Shown: positions 16,406-26,023, counted from the first letter of the stretch. The stretch: DNA of 64,000 bases from Bacteroidaceae bacterium (GCA_017429945.1 JAFRNY010000043.1:1-64000), one strand, 5' to 3'. Translations and numbers: made by a program. Notes: generated by a model from the sequence alone, not told the origin.

Positions 16406-18430
16406 GTGCTATCGACATTACTTCACCAAGTAGGACGCTACAAATGGGCTGCTATACTTACGCCCGTGTGGACGGCCACTGAGGTCGTCCTCGATGTGCT
16501 GATACCGTACATCACGGCATCGCTCATCGACAAGGGCCTCATGGCAGGCAACATTCAGGAAGTCTACCGCTATGGGGCGCTGATGCTGCTCATGGCATTC
16601 CTCTCGCTGGCTTTCGGCATCCTGGCAGGGCGCAGCTCGGCACTTGCCTCCACAGGGTTCGCCGCCAACCTGCGTAAGGCGATGTATCGCAACATCCAGA
16701 CCTTCTCTTTCGCCGACATCGACCGTTTCTCCACCTCAGGTCTCGTCACGCGCATGACCTCCGACGTCACCAGCCTACAGAATGCCTTCGGTCAGATCCT
16801 TCGAGTGAGCGTTCGTGCGCCTTTCCGCCTCGTGCTCTCTATCTTCATGTGCCTGATGATCGATGCGCGCTTGAGCATCATCTTCATAGTGGCAATGATC
16901 ATTCTTTCAGTCTCGCTCTACAACATCATCAGTCGCGTGGCACGCCTCTTCAAGCAGGTCTTCCGCCAGTACGATGCACTCAACCAGAGCGTACAGGAAA
17001 ACGTGGCCGCCGTGCGCGTCGTCAAAGCCTTCGTGCGCGAGGGTCATGAGACGACTAAGTTCCACAGCGCAGCCGAACGCCTATATAATTTATATGTACG
17101 CGCGGAGAGCCTCATGGCGCTCAACCACCCGGTGATGAACATTGTCGTCTACGGCTGCATCATAGCCCTCTCATGGTACGGCGCCCACTTCATCGTCGGC
17201 GGCACGCTCACTACGGGCGAACTCACCTCGCTCTTCACCTACGTAATGTCGATTCTACAGTCGCTGATGATGCTTTCGATGATCTTCGTCATGATTACCC
17301 AAAGCGCTGCCTCGGCAGAGCGCGTGGCAGAAGTCATTGAGACGCGCGCCAGCATCACCAACCCCGGAAACGCCATCACCGCTGTTGCCGACGGGAGCAT
17401 AGAATTCCGCGGCGTTCGCTTCGACTACACAGCCGTGCCCGCCCCCTTCACACCACCGGCGCCGAAACCTAAAGCCGCTATGGCCGCCCTACTCTCCCCC
17501 GCCCCGCAGCGCCACAAGCGCTCAGCGCTCTTCAACATCACTTTTGCCATACGCTCGGGCGAGACCATAGGCGTCATCGGCGGCACTGGCAGCGGCAAGA
17601 GCTCGCTCGTGAGCCTCATCAGCCGCCTCTACGACGTCAGCGCAGGCAGCATCCTCGTAGGTGGTCACGACGTGCGCGAGTACGACCTCACGTCGCTGCG
17701 CGACGCCGTATCCGTAGTTCTTCAGCAGAACACACTCTTCAGTGGCACCATCCTCGACAACCTGCGCTGGGGGCGCTCCGATGCCACCCTCGACGAGTGT
17801 CGCGAAGCCTGCCGCACAGCCGCTGCAGACGACTTCATCTCGCAGATGCCCGACGCCTACAACTCGCGCATCGAACAAGGCGGCACCAACCTCTCCGGCG
17901 GCCAGCGCCAGCGCCTCTGCATAGCACGCGCCCTGCTCAAGCGCCCACGCATACTCATCCTCGACGACAGCACCTCAGCATGCGACACCGCCACCGACGC
18001 CGCCATACGACGCGGTCTGGCCACGGCGCTCCCAGGCACGACGAAGCTTATTATCTCGCAGCGCATACTCAGCGTGCGCGACTGCGACCGCATACTCGTG
18101 CTCGACAACGGTCAGCTCACCGGTTTCGACACCCATGACCGCCTGCTCCACTCCAACGCCGTCTACCGCGAAATCTACGATATTCAAAGCGCCAACGCCG
18201 GCGACTTCGACGCACCCCGCCCCTCCGAGCCTACCGCTCCCCAGCCTACCGCCGAAGCAGCCCCCCAGCGCCCCTCCGCTTCCCCCTCCGTTTCCCCCTC
18301 CGTTTCCCCCTCCATTTTCCCCTCAGCCTCCCCCTCAGCTTCCACCTCCCATGGGGCTGTGGTCGGCGGTTTTCCCGCCGACCCCTCTCCCCTCCCTTCC
18401 ACCTCAGCCCAGAAAGGAGGTGCCTTATGA
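16406..18430 (+). CDS. ABC exporter half-transporter, degenerate ATPase site, Pro/Ser-rich tail
   Basis: A 674-residue type IV ABC exporter subunit starting with GTG: six membrane helices (about 15-310), a nucleotide-binding domain (about 335-595) and an unusual Pro/Ser-rich tail (about 600-674). Walker A GGTGSGKSS (about 391) and signature LSGGQ are intact, but the catalytic Glu after Walker B is Asp (LILDDSTS) and the H-loop His is Gln552 (IISQRIL). That is the pattern of the non-hydrolysing partner in heterodimeric exporters such as TM287/288. The partner gene overlaps by 4 bases. The tail is encoded by CCCCCTCCGTTT-type repeats and looks added. The substrate is unknown; drug or lipid export is typical. 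Confidence 0.9.
   Translation: MLSTLLHQVGRYKWAAILTPVWTATEVVLDVLIPYITASLIDKGLMAGNIQEVYRYGALMLLMAFLSLAFGILAGRSSALASTGFAANLRKAMYRNIQTFSFADIDRFSTSGLVTRMTSDVTSLQNAFGQILRVSVRAPFRLVLSIFMCLMIDARLSIIFIVAMIILSVSLYNIISRVARLFKQVFRQYDALNQSVQENVAAVRVVKAFVREGHETTKFHSAAERLYNLYVRAESLMALNHPVMNIVVYGCIIALSWYGAHFIVGGTLTTGELTSLFTYVMSILQSLMMLSMIFVMITQSAASAERVAEVIETRASITNPGNAITAVADGSIEFRGVRFDYTAVPAPFTPPAPKPKAAMAALLSPAPQRHKRSALFNITFAIRSGETIGVIGGTGSGKSSLVSLISRLYDVSAGSILVGGHDVREYDLTSLRDAVSVVLQQNTLFSGTILDNLRWGRSDATLDECREACRTAAADDFISQMPDAYNSRIEQGGTNLSGGQRQRLCIARALLKRPRILILDDSTSACDTATDAAIRRGLATALPGTTKLIISQRILSVRDCDRILVLDNGQLTGFDTHDRLLHSNAVYREIYDIQSANAGDFDAPRPSEPTAPQPTAEAAPQRPSASPSVSPSVSPSIFPSASPSASTSHGAVVGGFPADPSPLPSTSAQKGGAL
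18413..18422 (+). promoter_or_regulatory. Perfect Shine-Dalgarno before the second ABC gene
   Basis: AAAGGAGGTG ends 4 bases before the ATG at 18427 and lies in the last codons of the first ABC gene. Such sites are rare in Bacteroidetes, where the anti-SD of 16S rRNA is largely hidden. A small hairpin (GTCGGCGG/CCGCCGAC, 18362-18382) lies just upstream. Confidence 0.6.
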
Positions 18431-20301
18431 GACAACCATCCTTCGGAGGGCCCCGCGGCCCCCGCGCCCAAAGCGGTCTGCAGCGACCAACCAAAGAGCA
18501 ATGGAGCACCTTGCTGCGCCTGCTACGCTATGTGCTGACGAACTACAAAGGATTCATCCTCCTCTCGCTCGCCTGCATCGTAGTCACCAGCCTCACCTCG
18601 CTGGCATCCACACTCTTCACGCGCACCCTCATCGACGACTATATCATCCCCCTCACCCAGGCCACCAACCCCGAGTACGCCTCGCTCGCCCAAGCCCTCT
18701 TCCGTCTGGGTCTCGTGCTGGCGCTCGGCGTCGTCTGCTCCTACGCCTACAACCGCCTGATGATAGCCGTCAGCCAAGGCACACAGCTGCGCCTGCGCCG
18801 CGAGCTCTTCACCCATATGCAGACGCTGCCGCTCAACTATTTCGACACACACTCCCACGGCGACACCATGTCGGTCTACACCAACGACGTCGACTCTCTG
18901 CGCCAAGCCATCAGCTCGTCGCTCACGCAGGTGTTCAACTCGCTGATCACCATCGTCGCCACCTTCACATCAATGATTGTGCTGAGCGTGCCCTTGACGC
19001 TTGTGAGCCTCTGTCTGGCAGCGCTCATGATGCTGGTCACCGCCAAGCTCGGCACCCTCTCGCGCGGCCATTTCCGCCAGCAGCAGGAGAGCCTGGCGCG
19101 CGTCAACGGCTTCATAGAGGAGATGATGACTGGGCAGCGCGTCGTCAAGGTGTTCTGCCACGAGGACGAAGCTATCGCCGACTTCGAGCAGATCAACGAG
19201 CAGCTGCGCTCTAGCGCAAGTTCTGCAAATCGCATCGCCAACATCGTCATGCCCATCAACGGCAACCTCAGCAACCTCGGCTATGTCCTCATTGCCGTCG
19301 TAGGCGCTGCCATCGCCCTCCATCCCGATTTTTCACTTTTCTCTTTTAACTTTTCTCTTTCCTTAGGAACTCTCGTCAGCTTCCTGACGCTCAACAAGAG
19401 TTTCACGCAACCGATCAGCCACGTTTCGCAGCAGATCAACAGTGTGCTCAACGCCAGCGTAGGCGCCGATCGAATCTTCGCTCTGATGGATGCTGAATCG
19501 GAGGTCGACGAGGGGTGCGTCAGCCTCAACGCCGATGCCCGCACGTGGGAGCGCGACGGCAAGACGACACCCGTGGAGGGCGACGTTGACTTCCGCCACG
19601 TAGATTTCGGCTATACCGCCGAGAAGCAGATCCTCTTCGACATCAACATCAACACCTCGCCTGGGCAGAAGATAGCCTTCGTGGGCGGCACGGGCGCCGG
19701 CAAGACGACAATCATCAATCTCATCAACCGCTTCTACGAGATTCAAAAGGGCGAAATACTCTTCGACGGCATACCCGTAGCCGACATCCAGAAGAGCAGT
19801 CTCCGCCGCTCGCTCGGCATGGTGCTGCAAGAGACGCACCTCTTCACGGGCACCGTTTTGGACAACATACGCTACGGGCGCCTCACAGCCACCGATGAGG
19901 AGTGCCGCGAGGCAGCGCGCCTGGTAGGCGCCGACGACCTCATCCGACGCCTCGCCGAAGGCTACCAGACCATTCTCACCGGCGACGGAGGCAACCTCAG
20001 CGCCGGCGAGCGCCAGCTCATAGCCATAGCCCGCGCCGCGGTGGCCGACCCGCCCGTGCTCATCCTCGATGAGGCAACGTCAAATATCGACACGCGAACC
20101 GAGGTCTACGTGCAGCAGGGCATGGACCGTCTCATGCAGGGTCGCACCACATTCGTCATCGCACACCGCCTCAGCACCGTGCGCGGCGCCGACCAAATCA
20201 TAGTCCTAGACCACGGTCGCATCATCGAGCACGGCACCCACGAAGAGCTGATAGCAGCGCGAGGCAAATACTATCAGCTCTACACCGGCAACGAACTTTG
20301 A
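18427..20301 (+). CDS. ABC exporter half-transporter, catalytic partner
   Basis: A 624-residue ABC exporter subunit that overlaps the preceding partner gene (ATGA). After a basic, Gly/Pro-rich N-terminus come six membrane helices (about 38-350) and the nucleotide-binding domain (about 380-620). Walker A GGTGAGKTT (about 420), Walker B LILDEATS with the catalytic Glu, and the H-loop IAHRLST are intact, but the signature is LSAGE rather than LSGGQ. Combined with the first subunit this gives one consensus and one degenerate ATP site, a classic asymmetric heterodimer. Residues about 301-312 (FSLFSFNFSLSL) are encoded by a TTTTCACTTTTC-type simple repeat that also occurs between genes elsewhere in the window. 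It lies in a predicted loop or membrane edge and keeps the frame. Confidence 0.92.
   Translation: MRQPSFGGPRGPRAQSGLQRPTKEQWSTLLRLLRYVLTNYKGFILLSLACIVVTSLTSLASTLFTRTLIDDYIIPLTQATNPEYASLAQALFRLGLVLALGVVCSYAYNRLMIAVSQGTQLRLRRELFTHMQTLPLNYFDTHSHGDTMSVYTNDVDSLRQAISSSLTQVFNSLITIVATFTSMIVLSVPLTLVSLCLAALMMLVTAKLGTLSRGHFRQQQESLARVNGFIEEMMTGQRVVKVFCHEDEAIADFEQINEQLRSSASSANRIANIVMPINGNLSNLGYVLIAVVGAAIALHPDFSLFSFNFSLSLGTLVSFLTLNKSFTQPISHVSQQINSVLNASVGADRIFALMDAESEVDEGCVSLNADARTWERDGKTTPVEGDVDFRHVDFGYTAEKQILFDININTSPGQKIAFVGGTGAGKTTIINLINRFYEIQKGEILFDGIPVADIQKSSLRRSLGMVLQETHLFTGTVLDNIRYGRLTATDEECREAARLVGADDLIRRLAEGYQTILTGDGGNLSAGERQLIAIARAAVADPPVLILDEATSNIDTRTEVYVQQGMDRLMQGRTTFVIAHRLSTVRGADQIIVLDHGRIIEHGTHEELIAARGKYYQLYTGNEL
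19328..19362. repeat. In-frame TTTTCACTTTTC-type repeat inside the ABC gene
   Basis: A T/C-rich run of 7-10-base units, unlike the GC-rich flanking codons, coding for FSLFSFNFSLSL. It is the reverse complement of the motif at 1-42. Confidence 0.75.
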
Positions 20302-20306
20302 AGAGA

Positions 20307-20438
20307 CATACGGTTGAATCGGCTTACACGACCGGTTGAATCGGCCTACACATACGGTTGAATCTGCCTACACATACGGTTGAATCTGCCTACACATACG
20401 GTTGAATCTGCCTACACATACGATAGCATAAGCCTACA
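20307..20438. repeat. 22-bp tandem repeat, six copies
   Basis: Six contiguous 22-bp units start at 20307 (core CATACGGTTGAATCTGCC then TACA). Copies 3-5 are identical, and copies 1, 2 and 6 have diverged. There are no spacers, so this is not a CRISPR array. It begins 5 bases after the stop of the second ABC gene. Confidence 0.92.
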
Positions 20439-20446
20439 ATGCCAAT

Positions 20447-20480
20447 AAAAATAGGGTGGATCATGAAGATCCACCCTATT
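20447..20480 (-). terminator. Rho-independent terminator for the minus-strand hydrolase gene
   Basis: A perfect 13-bp stem (AATAGGGTGGATC/GATCCACCCTATT, loop ATGAA) followed on the minus strand by T residues. It also closes the plus-strand repeat region. Confidence 0.85.
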
Positions 20481-20593
20481 CGCTTTATAAACTTTGTAGG
20501 GGCTATATGTTTCGCCCCAGACTGTACTCTATCGTCCCTTCGGGATTCTCGCATTGCGCAGCAACACTCACCGGCGCTACTGCGCCTTTTTTG

Positions 20594-23311
20594 CTACTTC
20601 ACCACGACTTTCTTGCCGTCGATGATATATACGCCGCGGCTGAGGGTGCTGGTGCGGCGACCGGTCAGGTCGTAAGACTTTGAACTTTGAACTTTAAACT
20701 TTGAACTTTCAGCAATTCCGTCAATTACCTCGCGGTCGCGCTCGATGTCCTCGGCAGAAGCTTTGCTGATGACGATGTAGCCTACGCGCTCAGTGGCGGA
20801 ACGGCTGGAGGAGAGGACCTTGTCGATGTCAGTCTTGTCGACCTGCATGCGCACCTTGCCCTCGGTGTCGGCTGACGAGCTGGTGGGCGTGCGCAGGATG
20901 GCGGCTGCATCGTAGTCGAAGCTCTGCAGCTGCACCATAAGCTTGGCATCCTCGAGAGCGCGCGGATAGACGATCGTCTGTTGCGCTGTCTTGAAAGTCA
21001 GTGTGGTGTCGCCAACGGTGTAGAGCGTGGCTTCGCCGTCGGTGCCCTGTCCTTTCTCAATGGCGAGGTAGCCGAGGCGGCAGGGCGTCTTGCCGGCAGT
21101 GATGTTCGACTCGAGCATGAGCTGCACCTTGAAGCCTTCCGTCGTAACGTCCCACACGCGCCACATCACGGGTTTGGCCGAGGCGAGCGACTTCACAGGC
21201 TGCACCATCACTACGGGCACCGTCTCGAAAGGCTCCGAGAAACGTATCTCTGTAGGCGTGAAGCCCACGTAGTCGTCGTCGGTCGTCGAGGTGGCATTGT
21301 CGAAATAAGCTGCTTCGTAGGCCAGGCGTCCAATCTTGCCGCGGCCGGGCTTAGCAGCGATGAACGTCGACTCCTCAGCTTTCGTCGTCGAGGTAGCCTC
21401 ATCGGCAGCCCACTTATTGAAGCGCGAACGGAAATAGGTGTAGTTGCCGTTGGCGGTGTTTATGGCCATGAGATTATCCACGATACCTGCGGCGGAGTTA
21501 CGATTCGACGGCGCGCCGAAGACGACGATAGGCTCGTCCGCCTCGGCGAAGGCGTGCCCGAAATAGGTGTAGCTCTCGTCGCCCACGTTGGCCGAGACGA
21601 CGCCATACTGCAGGCTCTCGATACCCTCAGCAGCGGCGATGTTGTTGTAGGCGGGGTTGGAGTTCTTTGTGCTATTGTCGAACATCTTCTCCACGACGCG
21701 ATAAGTGTAGGAGCCAGGACCATCGACCACGTCCTTGTAGCTCATCGAGGTCTTGTCCTCAAGCTCGGCGCCAGTCCATTCCTGCAGGGTCTCCCAGGCT
21801 CCTGTGCCCAATCGGCGCTGCAGCGTAACTGAGGTGGCGAGGTCGCCATTGCGGTTTGTCCACGTCAGTGTGCACGTCGACGTCTTAGGCGCAAAGGCGG
21901 TGCTGAGGTCATCGACGGCGTAAGTGCGAGGGTTCTTGGGCACGTAGTTGAGCCCGTTGGTGTAAGCCATCGGCGCGTCCATGTTGGCGTAGTATTCGCC
22001 CGCCTGTGTTAGCTTGCCGTTGCGCGTGAGTTTGCACGGGTAGTTGCCGTTCTCACCGTTCCAGTAGTAGTAACGTTCTACGGCGCTATTGTTGTTCAAC
22101 GTCGTTGTGATACTCTTTATGGCATTGGCGAAAGAGGCTTCGGTGGCACTGCCCGAGAAGGAGCCATTGTTGTTCCACGATGCGCCCCAACACCACTCCG
22201 AAATCCAGATGGGACGCTTGTATTTGCCAGACCAGTTGTTGACGTAAGTGGCGAAGTTGCCCTCGGTCCAGTATCCGTGAAGGTCGATGATGTCGCAGCG
22301 CCAGCCGCGGGCGTCGATGCTGTCGAGGAACTCTGCCAGAAAACCAGTGGCGTTCCAGTAGTCGCTGCCGTCCCACGAGGCGGGCGAGCAGAGTCGCAAG
22401 CCAGTGCGCATCATGTTCTCCCAGTTGCCAAGAATGGTGGCGAGGTCTTGCGGGTGATCGTCGGAACCATTGCGGGGTTCGTTATTGTTCTTCGTGTGAG
22501 GCGATTGGCTCGTAGAGCCTATGGCCGACGATGTAGGCCAGTCCTCGTAGATATGGTTGGGAATCCACTCATAGTCGGGCTGCAGGCTGGTGTTGCCCTG
22601 CCCCCAATCGTAGGTGCTCTGCACGTTCAGCAGGGCGAGCGAGGTGCCGTCACCGGCAGCGTTCGCCAGCTGCTTCTTGCTGGCATCGTACCACTTGAAG
22701 ATGCGGTACGACGAGATGCGTCCTGCCATGAGCGAGGGCAGCGTGAGCTCCAGGTCCTGGTCAGCAGCCACGAAGCAGCGGCTGTAGCCATAGCCTCCTT
22801 TCTTCAGGGCGAATGTCACCATATAGCCGCGCTTGAGGCGGAAGCTCTGCACGCGATTGTTCCACGCCGTAGGCATATTCTTCATGTAGCCGCTGGAGTG
22901 GCCCTCGGTGAGGCCGTTGTAGCTCTCACCTTCGAGGTTGGCGCCGTCAAAGACGGTGAGCGGGCGGAATGATGAGCCGCCGTAGGGCAGTACGATGGCG
23001 CCACGCTTGTAGAGCTTTAGCTGGCAGTTGGTGCCGTCTTTGGCTACAGCGCCGTTGATTGTGATGTTCGCAAGGAACGCCTTTGCCTGCGAGGGTTTCA
23101 GGTAGTCGAAGATGACTACGGCATGATCGGTGTTGACGATGTCCACTGTAGCGCCTTCGGCGAAAGGCTCTGTGCCGCTGATGTGGTAGTCGACATCGGC
23201 GGTCAAGCTAACAGCTTCGGTGACTTGCGCCACTGTCTGTGTCGTGTTCTTGGCTGTCGCTGCGGCGTAGGTTAACGCAAGAATCAGCGCAGCAGTTAGT
23301 AGTCGTTTCAT
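20594..23311 (-). CDS. Secreted GH128-like (Asl1-type) glycoside hydrolase
   Basis: A 905-residue exported protein with a signal peptide (MKRLLTAALILALTYAAATA). The N-terminal part (about 30-190) is beta-rich. The catalytic region (about 195-450) fits the Glyco_hydro_cc/GH128 fold: NNEPRNG with Glu278 as likely acid/base, DIIDLHGYW, and IWISEWCW with Glu372 as likely nucleophile. GH128 enzymes cleave beta-1,3-glucans. A fibronectin III-like domain follows (about 470-560), then beta-rich modules and the tail YDLTGRR...LSRGVYIIDGKK shared with other secreted proteins here. Residues about 868-879 (SSKFKVQSSK) are encoded by an AACTTTGAACTTTG simple repeat just before the tail. Substrate and family are inferred from motifs only. 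Confidence 0.8.
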   Translation of the reverse strand: MKRLLTAALILALTYAAATAKNTTQTVAQVTEAVSLTADVDYHISGTEPFAEGATVDIVNTDHAVVIFDYLKPSQAKAFLANITINGAVAKDGTNCQLKLYKRGAIVLPYGGSSFRPLTVFDGANLEGESYNGLTEGHSSGYMKNMPTAWNNRVQSFRLKRGYMVTFALKKGGYGYSRCFVAADQDLELTLPSLMAGRISSYRIFKWYDASKKQLANAAGDGTSLALLNVQSTYDWGQGNTSLQPDYEWIPNHIYEDWPTSSAIGSTSQSPHTKNNNEPRNGSDDHPQDLATILGNWENMMRTGLRLCSPASWDGSDYWNATGFLAEFLDSIDARGWRCDIIDLHGYWTEGNFATYVNNWSGKYKRPIWISEWCWGASWNNNGSFSGSATEASFANAIKSITTTLNNNSAVERYYYWNGENGNYPCKLTRNGKLTQAGEYYANMDAPMAYTNGLNYVPKNPRTYAVDDLSTAFAPKTSTCTLTWTNRNGDLATSVTLQRRLGTGAWETLQEWTGAELEDKTSMSYKDVVDGPGSYTYRVVEKMFDNSTKNSNPAYNNIAAAEGIESLQYGVVSANVGDESYTYFGHAFAEADEPIVVFGAPSNRNSAAGIVDNLMAINTANGNYTYFRSRFNKWAADEATSTTKAEESTFIAAKPGRGKIGRLAYEAAYFDNATSTTDDDYVGFTPTEIRFSEPFETVPVVMVQPVKSLASAKPVMWRVWDVTTEGFKVQLMLESNITAGKTPCRLGYLAIEKGQGTDGEATLYTVGDTTLTFKTAQQTIVYPRALEDAKLMVQLQSFDYDAAAILRTPTSSSADTEGKVRMQVDKTDIDKVLSSSRSATERVGYIVISKASAEDIERDREVIDGIAESSKFKVQSSKSYDLTGRRTSTLSRGVYIIDGKKVVVK
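20676..20710. repeat. In-frame AACTTTG repeat in the GH128-like gene
   Basis: Four near-identical 8-9-base units (CTTTGAA/CTTTAAA) code for SSKFKVQSSK on the minus strand, immediately before the C-terminal tail motif. Confidence 0.8.
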
Positions 23312-23319
23312 TATTACTG

Positions 23320-23455
23320 GAGTTAAAGAGATTTATAGGGAGTTAAAGGAAAATATTCTCAAGGAGTTAAGGAATTTAGACGATACTCTAACCCTACCCG
23401 AAGGCACTCCCCTCCCTGACGGGAGGGGCCAGGGGAGGGTCTCCTCATTTTTCAC
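23320..23455. repeat. Intergenic mosaic of three repeat types
   Basis: This 136-base gap holds GGAGTTAAAG units (23319-23372), a GC-rich CTCCCCTCCCTGACGGGAGGGG palindrome-like block (23407-23443), and the start of an ATTTTTCAC motif. I see no promoter or ORF in it. Confidence 0.75.
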
Positions 23456-23866
23456 TTACTTATAATCCTCCGGTCCGAATGACGCTTCGATGAACGGCTT
23501 TCCCGTCGACTCCGAGGTGTAGTGGTAGGTGAACGTGAAGCCTTCCTCCTTATCGCGCCGCATATTGATATCGTTGCGTATATTCTCGAGCAAACGCTGG
23601 CGGAAATCGTCAATCACGTCGGGCGTCAGCAGTGAGTCGTTGTCGAGCTCGCCCATAACGGTGTAGTAGTAGGTCAGCCCTACGGGATTCTCTACAAACG
23701 CCATGCTGTCCATGCGGATAAATTTGTCCACCATACGCGGACATTCGCGCTCGCTGAACTCACGAGCCTCACGCGCCCGCCGCTCCGCGAACGACTCCGT
23801 ACAAGCCATCGCGGCGAACAGCGCGACGATGCAGGAGAGGAATAAAATGGTTAACTTGCGATACAT
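23456..23866 (-). CDS. Hypothetical lipoprotein
   Basis: A 136-residue protein with a lipoprotein signal (about residues 1-22; lipobox-like AAMAC, Cys22). The mature part begins with a highly charged helix (FAERRAREAREFSERECPRMVDKF), then a mixed region (LTYYYTVMGELDNDSLL) and ends in beta-prone sequence (GFTFTYHYTSESTGKPFIEASFGPEDYK). It resembles small Bacteroidales lipoproteins of unknown function. It lies downstream of the TSCPD gene and aspS and upstream of the GH128-like gene, all on the minus strand, but the gaps are filled with repeats, so co-transcription is uncertain. Confidence 0.8.
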   Translation of the reverse strand: MYRKLTILFLSCIVALFAAMACTESFAERRAREAREFSERECPRMVDKFIRMDSMAFVENPVGLTYYYTVMGELDNDSLLTPDVIDDFRQRLLENIRNDINMRRDKEEGFTFTYHYTSESTGKPFIEASFGPEDYK

Positions 23867-23938
23867 ATTTCTTTTAAGAAAGTTCTCCGACTCCCCTTTT
23901 GAAGAGAGAATAGAGGCTGAGGGGCTACAATTAATTTT

Positions 23939-24235
23939 TCACTTTTCATTTTTCTTCAGCCCCTCCAGTGCCAGCGCCAACTGGTCGGGACACGAGGTGC
24001 CTTTATTGCCGCACTGAGTGCCCTTGAGGCGAGCTATGACGTCGTCGACTTTCATGTCGCGCACGAGTTGCGACAAGCCTTTAGTGTTGCCGTTGCAGCC
24101 GCCGAAGAACGTGACGTTCTCTATCACGCCATCCTTGGCTGTTACCTCGATGGCTTTGGAGCAGGTGCCTTGGCAGGTGTAGAGGGTGTGTTGTACGCCC
24201 TCTACACCTTGCTCGGTATGATTGATGATTTCCAT
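23939..24235 (-). CDS. TSCPD domain protein (TIGR03905-like)
   Basis: A 98-residue protein with conserved Cys residues: YTCQGTCSKAIEV, FFGGCNGNTKGLSQL, GTQCGNKGTSCPDQLALAL. The TSCPD element also occurs in the C-terminal part of some ribonucleotide reductases. Stand-alone members such as this have no established function; a redox or metal-linked role is a guess. Its ATG overlaps the aspS stop codon by one base (TAATG), which indicates translational coupling. The last codons (KKNEK) lie inside a TTTTTCACTTTTCATTTTTC repeat, so the repeat supplies the C-terminus. Confidence 0.87.
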   Translation of the reverse strand: MEIINHTEQGVEGVQHTLYTCQGTCSKAIEVTAKDGVIENVTFFGGCNGNTKGLSQLVRDMKVDDVIARLKGTQCGNKGTSCPDQLALALEGLKKNEK

Positions 24236-25992
24236 TATTCTGGCAATTGTTTGATATCTAAGTAAAGTTCATCCAGCTGCTTCTGCTCCAGGCGTGCGGG
24301 AGCGTCGAGCATAACGTCGCGCCCACTGTTGTTCTTCGGGAAGGCGATGCAGTCGCGGATGCTGTCGAGACCGGCGAAGAGGCTGACCCAGCGGTCCAGA
24401 CCGTAGGCGAGACCTCCGTGAGGGGGTGCGCCATACTTGAAGGCGTTCATCAGGAATCCGAACTGCTCCTGTGCGCGCTCCTCGGTGAAGCCCAGGATGC
24501 GGAACATCTTGTCCTGCAGCTCCGGGTCGTGGATACGGATTGAGCCGCCACCCACTTCTACGCCGTTGCACACCATATCGTAGGCATCGGCGCGCACGGC
24601 TGCGGGGTCAGTGTCGAGCAAGGGAATATCTTCGTCCTTCGGGTGAGTGAAGGGATGGTGGGTTGCCATGAGGCGGCCTTCCTCCTCGCTCCACTCGAAC
24701 ATCGGGAAATCGATGACCCAGAGCAGCGAGAACTTATTCTTGTCGCGCAGACCCATGCGGGCGCCCATCTCGAGGCGCAGCTCACACAGCTGCTTGCGCG
24801 TCTTCATGGCGTCGTCGCCGCTGAGAATGAGGATAAGATCGCCGGGCTGAGCGTTCATGGCGGCCTTCAGCTCGTTGAGAACCTCCTCGCCATAGAACTT
24901 ATCGACGCTCGACTTGACGCTGCCATCCTCGTTGACGCGGGCATAGACGAGACCCTTGGCGCCAATCTGCGGACGCTTCACGAAGTCGGTGAGCTGGTCG
25001 ATCTGCTTGCGGGTATATACGGCCTGCCCCTTGGCACAGATGCCGCCGATGTACTTGGCATCGTCGAAGACCGAGAAACCGGGAGCTTTGGCAAATACGT
25101 CCTTCAGCTCTACAAACTTCATCTCGAAGCGCGTGTCGGGTTTGTCGGAGCCATAGTACTTCATGGCATCAGCCCACGTCATGCGGGGGAAAGCGCCCTC
25201 CAGCTCGATGCCGCGCAGCTCGCGGAAGAGGTGCTTGGCCATGCCCTCGAAGGTCTGCAGAATATCCTCCTGTGTGACGAACGACATCTCGCAGTCGATC
25301 TGCGTGAACTCCGGCTGGCGGTCGGCGCGCAGGTCTTCGTCGCGGAAGCATTTCACGATCTGGAAATAGCGGTCCATGCCAGAGACCATCAGCAACTGCT
25401 TCAGCGTCTGGGGGCTCTGCGGCAGGGCGTAGAACTGTCCGGGATTCATGCGCGAGGGCACCACAAAGTCGCGGGCGCCCTCAGGCGTGCTGCCTATGAG
25501 CATCGGTGTCTCTATCTCGAGGAAGCCGAGCGAGTCGAGATAGCGGCGCACCTCCATGGTCATCTTGTGGCGCAGTTCCAGGTTCTTGCGCACACAGCTG
25601 CGGCGCAGGTCGAGGTAGCGGTAGCGCATACGCAGGTCGTCGCCGCCGTCGCTCTGATCCTCAATAGTGAATGGCGGTGTTACGCTCTCGTTGAGCACGT
25701 TCAGCGCCGTGGCGATGATCTCTATGTCGCCCGTAGGCAGGTTCTTATTCTTGTTGGAACGCTCATTGACGGTGCCCGTCACCTGAACGACGAATTCGCG
25801 TCCAAGCTTGTTAGACTGCTCGAAAAGGGACGTGCCCTCCTCAAAGACAATCTGTGTGATACCATAGCGGTCGCGCACGTCCACGAAGGTCATGCCGCCC
25901 ATCTTGCGGGTGCGCTGCACCCATCCTGCCAGAGTCACTGTCTGGCCTACATTGGCGATTCGGAGCTCGCCACAAGTGTGTGTTCTATACAT
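24235..25992 (-). CDS. aspS: Aspartate--tRNA ligase
   Basis: Charges tRNA-Asp with aspartate; class II synthetase, cytoplasmic dimer. 585 residues, the bacterial length. Visible: the N-terminal OB-fold anticodon-binding domain (about 1-110; [24 protein letters not shown]), motif 2 ([31 protein letters not shown], about 208-238), the bacterial GAD insertion (about 300-410) and motif 3 ([14 protein letters not shown] near the C-terminus). It starts at [11 protein letters not shown] -7 element lies 32 bases upstream, and a TSCPD gene is coupled downstream. The divergent GH35 gene shares the upstream region. Confidence 0.97.
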   Translation of the reverse strand: MYRTHTCGELRIANVGQTVTLAGWVQRTRKMGGMTFVDVRDRYGITQIVFEEGTSLFEQSNKLGREFVVQVTGTVNERSNKNKNLPTGDIEIIATALNVLNESVTPPFTIEDQSDGGDDLRMRYRYLDLRRSCVRKNLELRHKMTMEVRRYLDSLGFLEIETPMLIGSTPEGARDFVVPSRMNPGQFYALPQSPQTLKQLLMVSGMDRYFQIVKCFRDEDLRADRQPEFTQIDCEMSFVTQEDILQTFEGMAKHLFRELRGIELEGAFPRMTWADAMKYYGSDKPDTRFEMKFVELKDVFAKAPGFSVFDDAKYIGGICAKGQAVYTRKQIDQLTDFVKRPQIGAKGLVYARVNEDGSVKSSVDKFYGEEVLNELKAAMNAQPGDLILILSGDDAMKTRKQLCELRLEMGARMGLRDKNKFSLLWVIDFPMFEWSEEEGRLMATHHPFTHPKDEDIPLLDTDPAAVRADAYDMVCNGVEVGGGSIRIHDPELQDKMFRILGFTEERAQEQFGFLMNAFKYGAPPHGGLAYGLDRWVSLFAGLDSIRDCIAFPKNNSGRDVMLDAPARLEQKQLDELYLDIKQLPE

Positions 25993-26023
25993 ATATTATT
26001 TAATGTAAATGTAAATTGCGCTG

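Noticed and set aside
20307-20438. Possible CRISPR array
   Set aside because: The 22-bp units are contiguous with no spacers, and no cas genes are present.
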